Positions 26,098 to 35,579 of a stretch of DNA of 64,000 nt are shown here, piece after piece. The position numbers and the translations under genes were made by a program. Numbering within the stretch: the stretch's first letter is position 1; each line of letters opens with the position of its first letter. Origin of the DNA: Chitinispirillaceae bacterium (GTDB taxonomy: Bacteria > Fibrobacterota > Chitinivibrionia > Chitinivibrionales > Chitinispirillaceae); the NCBI GenBank assembly GCA_016932075.1, contig JAFGDP010000066.1, positions 1 to 64,000 of the forward strand. The letters run 5' to 3'. Under the pieces are notes generated by a model. The model was not told where the DNA came from and did no database searches. It worked only from the letters and a program-made list of their open reading frames with translations.

Positions 26098-27075
26098 TCA
26101 TGGTCGTGGTTCGCTTTCAAACACCAGATAACCGGCGCCGATCACCCCGGCATCTTCGCCAAGCTCCGCACACCTGATGTCGCATCGCTTCAGCGTCTCC
26201 GAAAGACAGTAACGAGGAAGACGGCGCGTGACCGTAGCAATGATCACCCGGCCTGCCATCATGACGCCGCCGCCAAGCACCACACGATCCGGCGCAAGGG
26301 TCGTTATGAATATTCCGAGAGCCCGTGCGAGTTTATCACAAATAAACTCATTGACCCTGCATGCGACGGGGTCGCCCCGTTGCACATACTCATACACAAT
26401 TTTAGAGGTCAGGGGCGGATTTCCTTCAATGACCATGCGGACAAAAGAAGTGTGCTCGGTCTCTTGAACCCGGGCACAGAACTCCCGCGCCCAGAAGACG
26501 ATACCCGGCGCAGAGGCATACCGTTCAACGCACCCTTTCTGACCGCATCCGCACGCGACGCCGTCATGGTCCACCGACACATGTCCAAGTTCGCCCGCCA
26601 TGGCATGAGAACCTTTGTAAACTTTTCCTTCGATCACAATTCCTCCGCCGATGCCCGTGCCAAGCGTCAGGCAAATACAATTGGCCGCACCTCGTCCTGC
26701 ACCGAACCGGATCTCCGCGAGGGTCATGGCGGTTGCATCGTTGGCCGCTGTTGCCCGTACTCCGAACCGCTTCATGACCGGATCATACAGGTTTGTTCCC
26801 TGCCATTCGGGAAGATTGACCGCGTTGCCGGTGATAGTTCCATGCCGGTCAACAAAGCCAGGGGTACCGATTCCCACACCCAGAAGATTGTCTGTCGCCC
26901 CCACCCGCTTGATCAGGTCGGCGATGACCCCAACGACCATATCGAGCAGCTGCTGACCACTCTTAGCCGATACCGTCGGCACTAAGATCTTCTCTCGAAT
27001 GAGCCCATCGCGGGTAATGACCGCCCCTTTGACCGTTGTTCCGCCGATGTCAACACCGATCGCGTACTGTTCCAT
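26098..27075 (-). CDS. ROK-family sugar kinase (glucokinase-like)
   Basis: A 325-residue ROK protein. N-terminal phosphate loop IGVDIGGTTVKGAV, a second glycine-rich segment LTLGTGIGGGIVIEGK, the ELGHVSVDHDG motif with its catalytic acid nearby (AANDATAMTLAE), and the zinc motif CGCGQKGCVERYAS. This fits glucokinase or a related sugar kinase; substrate is not certain. The next gene (ligA) overlaps its stop by four bases. It diverges from the lipoate ligase-like gene with 47 bases between start codons. Confidence 0.85.
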   Translation of the reverse strand: MEQYAIGVDIGGTTVKGAVITRDGLIREKILVPTVSAKSGQQLLDMVVGVIADLIKRVGATDNLLGVGIGTPGFVDRHGTITGNAVNLPEWQGTNLYDPVMKRFGVRATAANDATAMTLAEIRFGAGRGAANCICLTLGTGIGGGIVIEGKVYKGSHAMAGELGHVSVDHDGVACGCGQKGCVERYASAPGIVFWAREFCARVQETEHTSFVRMVIEGNPPLTSKIVYEYVQRGDPVACRVNEFICDKLARALGIFITTLAPDRVVLGGGVMMAGRVIIATVTRRLPRYCLSETLKRCDIRCAELGEDAGVIGAGYLVFESEPRP

Positions 27076-27085
27076 GGAAAAAAAT

Positions 27086-27114
27086 TAGTTTTCGCGCCTG
27101 TCGTTTCCTATATT
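27086..27114 (+). promoter_or_regulatory. Possible promoter giving a near-leaderless mRNA
   Basis: A -10 TATATT (27109-27114) ends only eight bases before the ATG at 27123, so the transcript would start at or next to the start codon. The -35 region (TAGTTT, 27086-27091) is poor. No Shine-Dalgarno sequence precedes the ATG, which agrees with a leaderless transcript. Confidence 0.35.
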
Positions 27115-27122
27115 CCGCTTTC

Positions 27123-27902
27123 ATGCGGCAGCGGTTAAGGATCATCATCGGCCCACCCGGGTCTGCGGACTTCAACATGGCCGCAGATATTTTTCTGCTT
27201 GAGCGGGCCGCGGCCCGCGGGCAGGTGTCTCTGCGCTTTTACTGGTGGGAGCCGCCGGCTGTTTCCCTTGGCTCCATGCAGGATCCTGCCGCAATTCTTG
27301 ACTTTACAGCAATGGAAAGGGCCGGCGTGACGTGGATCAAGCGGCCGACCGGCGGCCGCGCCGTTCTTCACTGGAATGACCTCACCTATTCCATCGCGTT
27401 TCCCGCCGACACCCCATGGTTCGGGCGCACGATCCGGGAGAGTTACGCTGTCATCAGCCGCTGCCTCATGACGGGTCTTGCGCATGCCGGAATCAACAGC
27501 ACGATCCATGATTCACACGCCGAGTATGCCGCAACAAAACGGAATTACTCGCTTCCCTGCTTCATCGCACCCAACCGCAGCGAGATCATGGCAAACAACA
27601 AGAAGCTCGTGGGATCCGCTCAGAAAAGAACCGGAAACGCGGTGCTTCAGCACGGCTCACTGCCGATCGATCCATGCTTCCGCCTGTTGCCGCAGTTTTG
27701 CAGATCAGATCCCAAGGAGCGGTTGGTACACATGCGATCGCTTGAGGACCATTGCACGTGCGTGAAGGAAATCAATCCGTCTGTTGAACGGAACGCGCTT
27801 ATCCGTTGCCTGATACGAGGGTTTTACGAAACCATTGCCTTTGAATATTACAAAAAACCATGGAGTGAAAGAGAGAAAGAGAAAATCAATGCACGGGAGT
27901 AA
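27123..27902 (+). CDS. Lipoate-protein ligase A / octanoyltransferase LipM family
   Basis: A 259-residue protein of the BirA/LplA/LipB fold. It contains FNMAADIFLLERAA, the substrate-pocket motif RPTGGRAVLHWNDLTYSI and the catalytic lysine region NNKKLVGSAQKRTGNAVLQH, followed by GSLPID. These match LplA/LipM, which attach lipoyl or octanoyl groups to carrier proteins; ligase and transferase cannot be separated here. No Shine-Dalgarno is seen before the ATG. It ends before a bidirectional terminator at 27998. Confidence 0.85.
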   Translation: MRQRLRIIIGPPGSADFNMAADIFLLERAAARGQVSLRFYWWEPPAVSLGSMQDPAAILDFTAMERAGVTWIKRPTGGRAVLHWNDLTYSIAFPADTPWFGRTIRESYAVISRCLMTGLAHAGINSTIHDSHAEYAATKRNYSLPCFIAPNRSEIMANNKKLVGSAQKRTGNAVLQHGSLPIDPCFRLLPQFCRSDPKERLVHMRSLEDHCTCVKEINPSVERNALIRCLIRGFYETIAFEYYKKPWSEREKEKINARE

Positions 27903-27997
27903 CGTACTGCAGCACCGGGCACGGTCCCGTTTTGATACGCCCGCTGCTTTTTTTGGCAGAAACAAAGGAATGACACGGTATCGTCACTCCAAATGAA

Positions 27998-28025
27998 AAA
28001 CCCTGCGGACACAGCCGCAGGGTTT
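27998..28025. terminator. Bidirectional intrinsic terminator
   Basis: AAACCCTGCGG (27998-28008) pairs with CCGCAGGGTTT (28015-28025) around a 6-nt loop. It lies between the convergent lipoate ligase-like gene and DUF3332 gene; T and A runs on the two sides are short. Confidence 0.75.
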
Positions 28026-28047
28026 CTTCCATCTAAGAAAGACTGGA

Positions 28048-28572
28048 TTAATTGGACGACAACACGGTCTCGTGCAGCGTCCGCGTGACAACTTGGCCGT
28101 CCGGCATATAGAGATGAAGTTTGTCGTTCTTAATAGTACCGACTTTCATCTGAGCGTTCTGCCGATCGTCAAGGTAAAAGGACGCTGTCGCCGCGTCGTA
28201 TCGTATGGTAATTCCTTTGCCCGCTTCCAGACCATCCCGTTTATCGATGGTTAAAAGGTTGTTGCCCATGGTAAGCTTATATATGGTACCGTTTGACACA
28301 ACCTCCTTTTCAAGTGTTTGAGGACCGCTGAAGGCAATGGGATTGGACCCCGTCCAGAATTCAATGACGTTGAGAATGAAGAAATCGACAAATACGGTCA
28401 CCTCATAGACCGGCAGAATGCTCAACACCCATAAAATACCGGTGTTGACAAATTTGCTGCCTGTTGCCTCCTGGTTCCAGCTGTAGAGCTTCGTTGTCAG
28501 CGAGGCGGAGCCGATACAGCCGCTGAATACCATTACACCGGCAAGCACAGCCGCAATAATACAACGCTTCAT
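28048..28572 (-). CDS. DUF3332 family lipoprotein
   Basis: A 174-residue protein with a signal peptide ending in the lipobox FSGC (about residue 19). The sequence GSASLTTKLYSWNQEATGSK, followed by LPVYEVTVFVDFFILNVIEFWTG, is the hallmark of DUF3332. One or two hydrophobic stretches (~45-70) suggest membrane association. The C-terminal half is polar and beta-like. Function unknown. It seems monocistronic, with the bidirectional terminator after it. Confidence 0.8.
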   Translation of the reverse strand: MKRCIIAAVLAGVMVFSGCIGSASLTTKLYSWNQEATGSKFVNTGILWVLSILPVYEVTVFVDFFILNVIEFWTGSNPIAFSGPQTLEKEVVSNGTIYKLTMGNNLLTIDKRDGLEAGKGITIRYDAATASFYLDDRQNAQMKVGTIKNDKLHLYMPDGQVVTRTLHETVLSSN

Positions 28573-28679
28573 GGTACCTCCTTGCTTTTATTGTTCAACA
28601 AACGGGAAAGAGAAAAAAATAATTACCTCCGGTTCAGCAGTCAATATCCAGCGTGCGGTGTTCCGTTTCCTGCCTTTGC

Positions 28680-29432
28680 CTACCCTTTTACGGCCCGCGC
28701 TATCTCCCTCATTTTCTCCTTGCCGCCGGGTTTCAGGAGCATGTTGCCGGTCACGATGATATCGGCACCCGCGGCAAGGATCTGCCTCGCCGTTTTCGCG
28801 TCCCGTATGCCGCCGCCCACAATGACGGGAATTTCGACGTTCTGTTTCACCTCTCTGATCATTGCCGCAGGAACCGGTTTCAGCGCTCCGCTTCCGGCCT
28901 CAAGGTAGACAAGCTTCATGCCCATGTACTGGGCGGCCAGGGCATGGGCCGCGGCAATGCCGGGTTTTCCGCGCGGAAGCGGCCTCGTGTTTGACATGAA
29001 CTCGACCGACGTGACGCTTCCCGACTCGACCAGCATGTACGCCGTCGCAATCGGTTCAATGCCGATTTGCTGGATGATGGGCGCGGCCTTGACATGCTCG
29101 CCGATCAGATTCACCGGATTGCGGCCGGAAATGAGCGAAAGGTAGAGAAGGGCATCGGCATAACGGGAAAGCTGCATCGCATCACCGGGGAAAAGGATCA
29201 CCGGGATTGATACGCTCTTTTTTATCGCCGCAACGAACGCGTCAAAGGAACTGTTGTGAACAAGACTTCCGCCGACCAGAACGGCGTCAACGCCGCCGCA
29301 GGTCTGTGCATGACCGGCCATGCGCGCGGCGTTGTCATGAGAGAAATCGTCCGGGTCCAGAAGTATCCAATACTGGCGCCTGCGTGCAGCGGCTTTTTCC
29401 CTGATCAGGTCGAATACTTTTGTTTGTTTCAT
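28680..29432 (-). CDS. Geranylgeranylglyceryl-phosphate synthase family protein
   Basis: A 250-residue TIM-barrel prenyltransferase. Visible family motifs are ILLDPDDFSHDN, VGGSLVHNSSFD, LFPGDAMQLS, the GMKLVYLEAGSGA motif, VGGGIRD and TGNMLL. The enzyme joins glycerol-1-phosphate and a prenyl diphosphate; in archaea this is the first ether-lipid step. Bacterial group II homologues occur in the Bacteroidetes and relatives. The in vivo prenyl donor and product here are unknown. Its ATG overlaps the alaS stop (ATGA, 29429-29432). Confidence 0.88.
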   Translation of the reverse strand: MKQTKVFDLIREKAAARRRQYWILLDPDDFSHDNAARMAGHAQTCGGVDAVLVGGSLVHNSSFDAFVAAIKKSVSIPVILFPGDAMQLSRYADALLYLSLISGRNPVNLIGEHVKAAPIIQQIGIEPIATAYMLVESGSVTSVEFMSNTRPLPRGKPGIAAAHALAAQYMGMKLVYLEAGSGALKPVPAAMIREVKQNVEIPVIVGGGIRDAKTARQILAAGADIIVTGNMLLKPGGKEKMREIARAVKG

Positions 29433-32101
29433 GCTCCCGCCTTTCCCGCAAGCAGGGACGATGCCTCGGCAAGCGCGTCGTCGAGTTTTTGTGGGTTCTT
29501 GCCGCCGGCCTGGGCGCGGAGGGGAGAACCGCCTCCGGTGCCGCCGGTCCTGGCTGCGGCGGCCTTGACGATCTCACCGCAGTGCACGCCGAACGCCTTT
29601 GCGGCCTTGTCCCCGGCGACCGCGGCCAGCATGACGGCTCCCCCGTCCACGCCGCCGAGCACGATCGCCGCCGTATCGAGCTTCTTCTCCTTGATGGTAT
29701 CGGACACCGCGTTCATGGCATCGGTGAACGACTTGCGATCCATGACGCCGAGATTGCGGACGGCCCATTTCAGCGCACCCGGACGGGACAGGGCGGCATC
29801 GATCACCGCAGCCACCACGCGCGCCGCCTGCGCCGCGCCCGCCTCTTCGAGACGGGCCTTGACGGTCTTTGTTTCGTCAACGAGCGCGGCAAGCGCGCCG
29901 GCAACGCCGGTAAGGTTCGTTTTCAGGAGCGTTGCGGCATCGTGCAGGCCGGATTCGATCCGCGTCAGATACCGCAGACTCTCAATACCCGTGATCGCTT
30001 CGATACGCCGCACGCCCGCAGCTATGCTTGTCTCACCAGTAATATGGAAAAGCCCGATCTGGCCGGTCGCCGACACATGCGTACCGCCGCACAACTCCAT
30101 TGACACCGGCCCCACCGAAACCACGCGGACCGAGTCTCCGTACTTTTCGCCAAAGAGCGCTATGGCTCCCTCCTTTTTGGCGCTCTCAGGGTCTTTCAGG
30201 ACTGTTGTTACCGGCACGTCGGCAAGCACCCATTCGTTCACCCGGTGCTCGACCGCCGCCAGTTCATCCTTTGTCATTGCCTTGAAATGAGAAAAGTCGA
30301 ACCGCAGTCCTTCGGCATCGACCCGTGAGCCTGACTGCTGAACGTGCGTCCCGAGCACCTTGCGCAGGGCCGCCTGCAGCAGGTGGGTGGCCGTATGGTT
30401 GCGTCGGATGGCATTGCGCTTGGTGACATTAATGGCCGAGTGCAGCGGCCGCTCGAAATCGGACTTGACAAGAGGAACCACGCTGACGGCACGATGTACC
30501 GTGAGTTCGTTCCATTTAACGGTATCGGAGACCGTGAGCGTCTTTCCCGACGCCGTAACGATCTCCCCGGTATCTCCGACCTGGCCTCCCGATGCGGCGT
30601 AAAAAGGCGTTTTATCAAAGATTAACAGATATTCCACCGTGCCTTCGCCGGTTTCAACAGGCTTGTACCGGCAGACCCGCACCGCAGAGCCGTCAGCATC
30701 ATACCCGACGAATGCGGTTCCTGAAACCGGGGAGAGCTCGATCCATCCCTCGGGGGAGAGACCGGTCTCAGCGCTCCTGCGCGCCTCGCGACCGCGCGCC
30801 TTCTGCTGCTCCATCCGCCGGTTGAACTCTTCATCGTCAACGCTCAGCCCCTTTTCCGCGGCCATGAGCCTGGTAAGGTCCACGGGAAAGCCATAGGTAT
30901 CGTAGAGCGCGAACACATCGGCGCCATCCAGCTCTTTCGTGCCGCTCTTTTCGCATGAGGCGACCATGACGCTGAATTTGCTAAGGCCTTGTTCGAGTGT
31001 AGCGGCGAACCGCTCCTCCTCGCTGCGGATGACCTCCTCCACAAAGGCGCGGCGCTCCCTGATTTCCGGGAATGCACCGCCCATGACGTCGATCACCGCC
31101 GGCACCAGCCGGTAGAGATAGGGTTCCGAGCACCCGAGCTCCCTTCCGAATTTTGCCGCGCGCCGCAAGAGTCTGCGCAGTACGTATCCCCGGCCCTCAT
31201 TCGAGGGAAACGCGCCGTCGGTGATCGCGAAAACAAGGGACCGGACATGGTCTGCAGCGACCCTGAAGGGCGTTCCTTCGCTGCCGGGACGGTATTGCCT
31301 GCCGCATACGGTCTCGAGCGACGTGATCACCGGCTTGAAAATATCGGTATGGTAATTCGAATCAGCTCCTTGGATCACCGCAACGATCCGCTCAAAACCC
31401 ATCCCGGTGTCAACATGCTTTGACGCAAGCGGCGTAAGCGAATCGTCCTTTTCCCGGTTGTACTGTATGAACACCAGGTTCCAGAGTTCGCGGTAACGCG
31501 CGTTTTCACCATTTATCCCTGCCACTGAGTCTGAAAATGTCGCTTCGCGGGTCGCCGCATCGCCCGTATCAAAATGAATCTCTGAGCAGGGCCCGCACGG
31601 CCCGGTCTCGCCCATTTCCCAGAAATTGTGTTTTTCGCCGAACCGCAAAATCCGGTTGTGGGCGATATCGGTCTCGCTTTTCCAGCACTCAAGCGCCTCG
31701 TCGTCGTCCGCATACACCGTGGCGAACAGGCGGTCTTTCGGGATCTTCCACACCACGGTCAGCAGTTCCCATCCCCACCGGATCGCTTCCTTCTTGTAAT
31801 AGTCGCCGAACGACCAGTTACCGAGCATTTCGAAGAACGTATGGTGATAATGATCGCGTCCCACCTCCTCGAGATCGTTGTGCTTGCCCGACACCCGCAT
31901 GCACTTCTGGGAATTGGCCGCACGCTTCAATGCTCTGGGATTATCGCCAAGAAACACCGCCTTGAACTGGTTCATGCCCGCGTTGGTAAACAGGAGCGAC
32001 GGGTCGTCCTGCGGCACGACCGGCGCGCTCGGGACGGAAACATGATCGTGCTGCTTGAAAAACGAAAGGAAGTCGTTGCGAATCTGTTGTGATGTTTTCA
32101 T
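29429..32101 (-). CDS. alaS: Alanyl-tRNA synthetase
   Basis: An 890-residue class II synthetase. It begins with TSQQIRNDFLSFFKQHDHVS and FTNAGMNQFKAVFLG, and has the GPCGPCSEIHFD and GMGFERIVAV catalytic motifs. The editing domain carries NHTATHLLQAALRKVLG (HXXXH) and MELCGGTHVSATGQIG, and the C-terminal DHHA1 domain (GGVDGGAVMLAAVAG) closes the protein. Length is normal. It starts immediately after the recA stop codon and overlaps the GGGP synthase start, so recA-alaS-GGGPS is one operon. Confidence 0.98.
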   Translation of the reverse strand: MKTSQQIRNDFLSFFKQHDHVSVPSAPVVPQDDPSLLFTNAGMNQFKAVFLGDNPRALKRAANSQKCMRVSGKHNDLEEVGRDHYHHTFFEMLGNWSFGDYYKKEAIRWGWELLTVVWKIPKDRLFATVYADDDEALECWKSETDIAHNRILRFGEKHNFWEMGETGPCGPCSEIHFDTGDAATREATFSDSVAGINGENARYRELWNLVFIQYNREKDDSLTPLASKHVDTGMGFERIVAVIQGADSNYHTDIFKPVITSLETVCGRQYRPGSEGTPFRVAADHVRSLVFAITDGAFPSNEGRGYVLRRLLRRAAKFGRELGCSEPYLYRLVPAVIDVMGGAFPEIRERRAFVEEVIRSEEERFAATLEQGLSKFSVMVASCEKSGTKELDGADVFALYDTYGFPVDLTRLMAAEKGLSVDDEEFNRRMEQQKARGREARRSAETGLSPEGWIELSPVSGTAFVGYDADGSAVRVCRYKPVETGEGTVEYLLIFDKTPFYAASGGQVGDTGEIVTASGKTLTVSDTVKWNELTVHRAVSVVPLVKSDFERPLHSAINVTKRNAIRRNHTATHLLQAALRKVLGTHVQQSGSRVDAEGLRFDFSHFKAMTKDELAAVEHRVNEWVLADVPVTTVLKDPESAKKEGAIALFGEKYGDSVRVVSVGPVSMELCGGTHVSATGQIGLFHITGETSIAAGVRRIEAITGIESLRYLTRIESGLHDAATLLKTNLTGVAGALAALVDETKTVKARLEEAGAAQAARVVAAVIDAALSRPGALKWAVRNLGVMDRKSFTDAMNAVSDTIKEKKLDTAAIVLGGVDGGAVMLAAVAGDKAAKAFGVHCGEIVKAAAARTGGTGGGSPLRAQAGGKNPQKLDDALAEASSLLAGKAGA

Positions 32102-33163
32102 TTACTCCGGCTCGTCTTCCTGGTCTCCGGCAGCAGCAGGCCCTTTTCTGGTCCCGCTTTTTTCGCGCACCGTTTTCTCGATCTCCGCAAGCATGTCCGG
32201 GTGCTCAAAAAGAAATTCGCGCGTCTTTTCGCGTCCCTGGCCGATACGCTCGCCCTTGTAGGAAAACCATGCGCCGCTCTTTTCAACAATACCCATTTCA
32301 ACACCCAAGTCAAGGACGTCGCCTTCAAACGAAATCCCTTTTCCATACATGATATCGAACTCCGCTTCCCGAAACGGCGGCGCGACCTTGTTCTTGACCA
32401 CTTTTGCCCGCGTCCGGTTGCCGATGACCGCCTCGCCGTCCTTGATCGCCGCGATTCTGCGGATATCGATGCGCACCGAGGAGTAGAATTTGAGCGCATT
32501 GCCGCCGGTCGTTGTTTCCGGATTGCCGAACATGACCCCGATCTTCATGCGGAGCTGGTTGATGAAAATGAGGCTGGTCTTTGATTTGGAGAGGATGCCC
32601 GTGAGTTTTCGCAGCGCCTGCGACATGAGACGTGCCTGGAGCCCCATGTGGGAATCTCCCATTTCGCCTTCGATCTCGGCCGCAGGAACGAGCGCGGCAA
32701 CGCTATCCACGACGATGATGTCAATGGCGCCGGACCGGATGAGCGTGTCCGCTATCTCGAGCGCCTGCTCGCCGGTGTCAGGCTGGGAAACCAGCAGGTT
32801 GTCGATATCCACCCCGAGGCTCTTGGCATACGCCGCGTCGAATGCATACTCAGCATCAATGAGTACCGCGATGCCGCCTCTTTTTTGCGAATTGGCGATT
32901 GCATGAAGCGCAAGCGTGGTCTTGCCCGAGGATTCCGGCCCGAAAATCTCAATTATCCGCCCCTTGGGAAGTCCGCCAACACCGAGCGCAATATCGAGGG
33001 AGAGCGACCCCGTGGGAATGACCGGGATATCGGCCTTGAACCCTTCCGGCGCGAGTTTCATGATGGCGCCCTTTCCATGCTGCTTTTCGATCTGCATGAC
33101 CGCCTGCTCGACCGCAGCAAGACGGCTGCGGTCTTCATCTGCTCCTGCGCTTTTTCTCGCCAT
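32102..33163 (-). CDS. recA: Recombinase RecA
   Basis: A 353-residue RecA. Walker [27 protein letters not shown], and [19 protein letters not shown] are intact, as is the L2 region ([22 protein letters not shown]). The acidic C-terminal tail is present (DQEDEPE). ATG 33163 is chosen for AAAGGAG eight bases upstream; the frame is open to 33214. I see no CGAACN4GTTCG- or CTGTN8ACAG-like LexA box in the upstream 400 bases. Confidence 0.97.
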   Translation of the reverse strand: MARKSAGADEDRSRLAAVEQAVMQIEKQHGKGAIMKLAPEGFKADIPVIPTGSLSLDIALGVGGLPKGRIIEIFGPESSGKTTLALHAIANSQKRGGIAVLIDAEYAFDAAYAKSLGVDIDNLLVSQPDTGEQALEIADTLIRSGAIDIIVVDSVAALVPAAEIEGEMGDSHMGLQARLMSQALRKLTGILSKSKTSLIFINQLRMKIGVMFGNPETTTGGNALKFYSSVRIDIRRIAAIKDGEAVIGNRTRAKVVKNKVAPPFREAEFDIMYGKGISFEGDVLDLGVEMGIVEKSGAWFSYKGERIGQGREKTREFLFEHPDMLAEIEKTVREKSGTRKGPAAAGDQEDEPE

Positions 33164-33578
33164 AGAACCGGCTCCTTTATGTTGACTTTTCCTGGGTATC
33201 ATTACTGGCCGCACGGCTTTTTATAGAATGGTAGAAAAGATACGATATGGCGGGATCAAGGGAAAGCCCCCATTACCCCCTTTGTAGGGACAGGCAATGA
33301 GTGCCTTGGTTCTTCCGGCAGGCTTTTTCCTATATTCAATGAATCACCACATGACCCTTGCGCGCGAATATATCGCCACCTTATATTATAAGCACTTAGT
33401 GAAATCACCCTTCGGGAAACCGGCGTTTTTCCCGGGGACGAAAGAGGTACGCGGTCCTTTGCAAAGATAGCATAAGTCAATAATATCGCTGCCGTCTTTC
33501 ATGTTTCATACAGGCCTGATCACGCGGGTGCGTTGAAGTGCCATGCCGGTTCAAGCCGGTTTAGAAAGGATTCTCCCT
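33164..33578. other. Divergent intergenic region, recA / membrane protein gene
   Basis: A 415-base spacer. A possible rightward promoter is TTGCGC (33358-33363), 18 bases, TATATT (33382-33387), with a 190-base leader. A second TATATT at 33330 has a poor -35. No clear recA promoter and no LexA box is visible. Short open frames here look like chance. Confidence 0.35.
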
Positions 33579-34199
33579 ATGCGATCGTACCGATCTCTGT
33601 TTTTGGTATCTCTTTTTGCCGCAAGTTCGTTCGCGCTCAAGCTCGGCATTGGCGCCGACGCCGGACTGCAATGGGCATGGATTGACCGATGGGTAGTGGA
33701 AACGCCGCTCGTCGGGGTGAACCTTCCGCTGTTCATCAATGACAGGCATGGCGTCCAGTTGTCGCTGCGATACGGCCCTAAAGGGTATGAAAACGACTCC
33801 GGCGACGTGTATGAATCGGAATGGCTCCACTATCTGGACATTCCCCTGAGCTACCTGTTCTATCCTGATTTCTTTCCCGTCAAACTCGGCGTTTCCCTTG
33901 GCGCGACCTACTCTGCGCTCCTCGGGGTCAGCTTGAAGTCGGTGGGCGGCTTTGAAACCTCGCCGTACAAGGATGATTACAAAGGGTATGATTACGGGCT
34001 TAACGTCGGGGTCCACTTCAAGCAGCCGCTGCAAAAGGGGGCTCTGCTGTTTTCGCTCTTATACTACCACGGCTTCATGACGGTGAGAGAATGGTGGCTG
34101 GAAGATGAGGGCGCACAGCAAATTCGCGTACAAAGGAAGGTGAAAAACCATGCGCTCAGTCTCTGCATCGGGTACGATCTGCAATTGAAGGAATTTTAA
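33579..34199 (+). CDS. Outer-membrane beta-barrel protein (PorT/OMP_b-brl-like)
   Basis: A 206-residue protein with a signal peptide (RSYRSLFLVSLFAASSFA) and regular amphipathic strands: LGIGADAGLQWAWI, FINDRHGVQLSLRYGPKGYE, WLHYLDIPLSYLFY, KLGVSLGATYSALLGV. The strand pattern LHYLDIPLSYLF matches the small 8-stranded barrels often annotated as PorT-like. Function unknown. The start at 33579 has AGAAAGGA eight bases upstream; the frame is open to 33543. Confidence 0.65.
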   Translation: MRSYRSLFLVSLFAASSFALKLGIGADAGLQWAWIDRWVVETPLVGVNLPLFINDRHGVQLSLRYGPKGYENDSGDVYESEWLHYLDIPLSYLFYPDFFPVKLGVSLGATYSALLGVSLKSVGGFETSPYKDDYKGYDYGLNVGVHFKQPLQKGALLFSLLYYHGFMTVREWWLEDEGAQQIRVQRKVKNHALSLCIGYDLQLKEF

Positions 34200-34241
34200 G
34201 GCAGACCGGGCGAACTGGCCGCAACACCGCAATTCCCGCAC

Positions 34242-35453
34242 CTATTCCTGAGAATCCGGCTGAAAAATCTGCTGCAAGCGGGCATCCATGCCCTGCACCG
34301 CCGGTGCGTTTCGTGCGGAGATATAAAAAACGCTCCGTGCCGGCCGCACCTCCCCTCTGCTGCCTGCAAAACGCAGCGGCGAGACAAGGAGTATCCCCCT
34401 GCCCGTGGCCGGATCATACCGGTCGTCTCCCAGACAATCATACACGGCAGCATAGTGTTCCGGCAGCGTTATTTTTTTTCTGCCAAAAAGACGCAGATAT
34501 CCGTGTCCTGATCGTCCCGTTTTGTCGTACAGGACCCGGGCAAGCGCGCTCATGACCTGCCGTGCGTTGATTTCAACGATCGGCGCAAGCATCTCCTTGC
34601 CGGACGCATTGTCGCGATAGAGAAACGAATCAAATCCCGCCGGACCGAAATAACCGGCATGGGCAAGCATGCCTGCCGCGCTTTGTACCGCGCGCTCGAG
34701 CCGGGTATGGCAGCGGTCGATGAGCAGACGTTCCGGCCTGAGGACAACGCCGTAAAAAACGCCATGAACGGTCACCCGGCATTCATAGTGCGTCATGTCA
34801 AGAAATGATCCGTCCCGGTTGATGACACCGCTGCTCGAAAGGTCTCTGGTGCGCTCAAGCCACGGTTCAACAATGCAGCCGCCCGCTTCGCACAGAAGCC
34901 GCACCCGATCATGCAGCGCGCCTGAAAGCGATTCCCTGGTTGTAATCTTGATGAATCCATGTCCCGATGCGCCGAACCGGGGCTTGATAACCAGCGGAAA
35001 ACGGTTCTGCAGCGCTTTGCACGCTGCCGTTACCTCTTCGCTTGTTGTGCACGACCGTGTTCCCGGAACACCGGTTTCTGTTGCGCGGTTCAATGCCGCG
35101 CACCATGCGCGGGAATTAACGGTTTTGACAACCGACAGATCCGGATGGACGCACCGCGCTCCCAATCCTTTGAGCCGGTCAACGGCCTGCCGGTTCCATC
35201 CCCACGCGACGGCCTGATACTGCGACAGATCCTCTTTTTCCCTGACCGGCGCGCAATGGTCGATCCCGTTCTCGTCAAGATAGTCCCAGTATTCAGGCAA
35301 TGGCTCCGCATCGAGCAGGACCCGGTCGCTCGCATCACCCATGAGTGCAAAAAGCACTGACATCTGGCGCGCGGATGTCGCGACCTTTTCATGCGGAATA
35401 TCACCAAGCTCAAGATCAAACAGGGGATTGAAATAGAAAAGACGGAAAGCCAT
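34242..35453 (-). CDS. ATP-grasp enzyme of unknown substrate
   Basis: A 403-residue protein starting AFRLFYFNPLFDLELGD. The central ATP-grasp fold shows LVIKPRFGASGHGFIKI (nucleotide-binding lysine and glycine-rich loop), CIVEPWLERTRDLSSSG and the magnesium-binding end LAPIVEINARQVMSAL. Such enzymes ligate carboxylates to amines or thiols through acyl phosphates; no partner gene reveals the product. It is preceded by its own promoter and a ~90-nt structured leader containing a terminator-like hairpin, suggesting attenuation. The ATG has no strong Shine-Dalgarno. Convergent with the barrel gene. Confidence 0.7.
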   Translation of the reverse strand: MAFRLFYFNPLFDLELGDIPHEKVATSARQMSVLFALMGDASDRVLLDAEPLPEYWDYLDENGIDHCAPVREKEDLSQYQAVAWGWNRQAVDRLKGLGARCVHPDLSVVKTVNSRAWCAALNRATETGVPGTRSCTTSEEVTAACKALQNRFPLVIKPRFGASGHGFIKITTRESLSGALHDRVRLLCEAGGCIVEPWLERTRDLSSSGVINRDGSFLDMTHYECRVTVHGVFYGVVLRPERLLIDRCHTRLERAVQSAAGMLAHAGYFGPAGFDSFLYRDNASGKEMLAPIVEINARQVMSALARVLYDKTGRSGHGYLRLFGRKKITLPEHYAAVYDCLGDDRYDPATGRGILLVSPLRFAGSRGEVRPARSVFYISARNAPAVQGMDARLQQIFQPDSQE

Positions 35454-35545
35454 ACAGTCATGTTCCGCGCCAATAAAAAAGGGAGCGCGCCGGCGGGAGC
35501 CGGAGCCACTCCCCAACAGAGAACATGCGGTGAGGCATGTAGGTA
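35454..35545 (-). promoter_or_regulatory. Structured leader with terminator-like hairpin (possible attenuator or sRNA)
   Basis: A minus-strand transcript starting near 35545 would first form ACATGC/GCATGT (35540-35523), then a GC-rich hairpin (35513-35481; GGGAG/CTCCC and GCGCCGGC/GCCGGAGC, 4-nt loop) followed by CTTTTTTATTG, the form of an intrinsic terminator. The ATP-grasp ATG lies about 20 bases beyond. I do not recognise a known riboswitch class. Confidence 0.5.
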
Positions 35546-35550
35546 TGACT

Positions 35551-35579
35551 AATATAATATGAAAATAAAAAAGATGCAA
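35551..35579 (-). promoter_or_regulatory. Promoter upstream of the ATP-grasp leader
   Basis: Minus-strand -35 TTGCAT (35579-35574) and -10 TATATT (35556-35551) with exactly 17 bases between them, in an AT-rich patch. Confidence 0.55.

Noticed and set aside
33164..33578. LexA/SOS box in front of recA
   Set aside because: No palindrome resembling known LexA sites was found.
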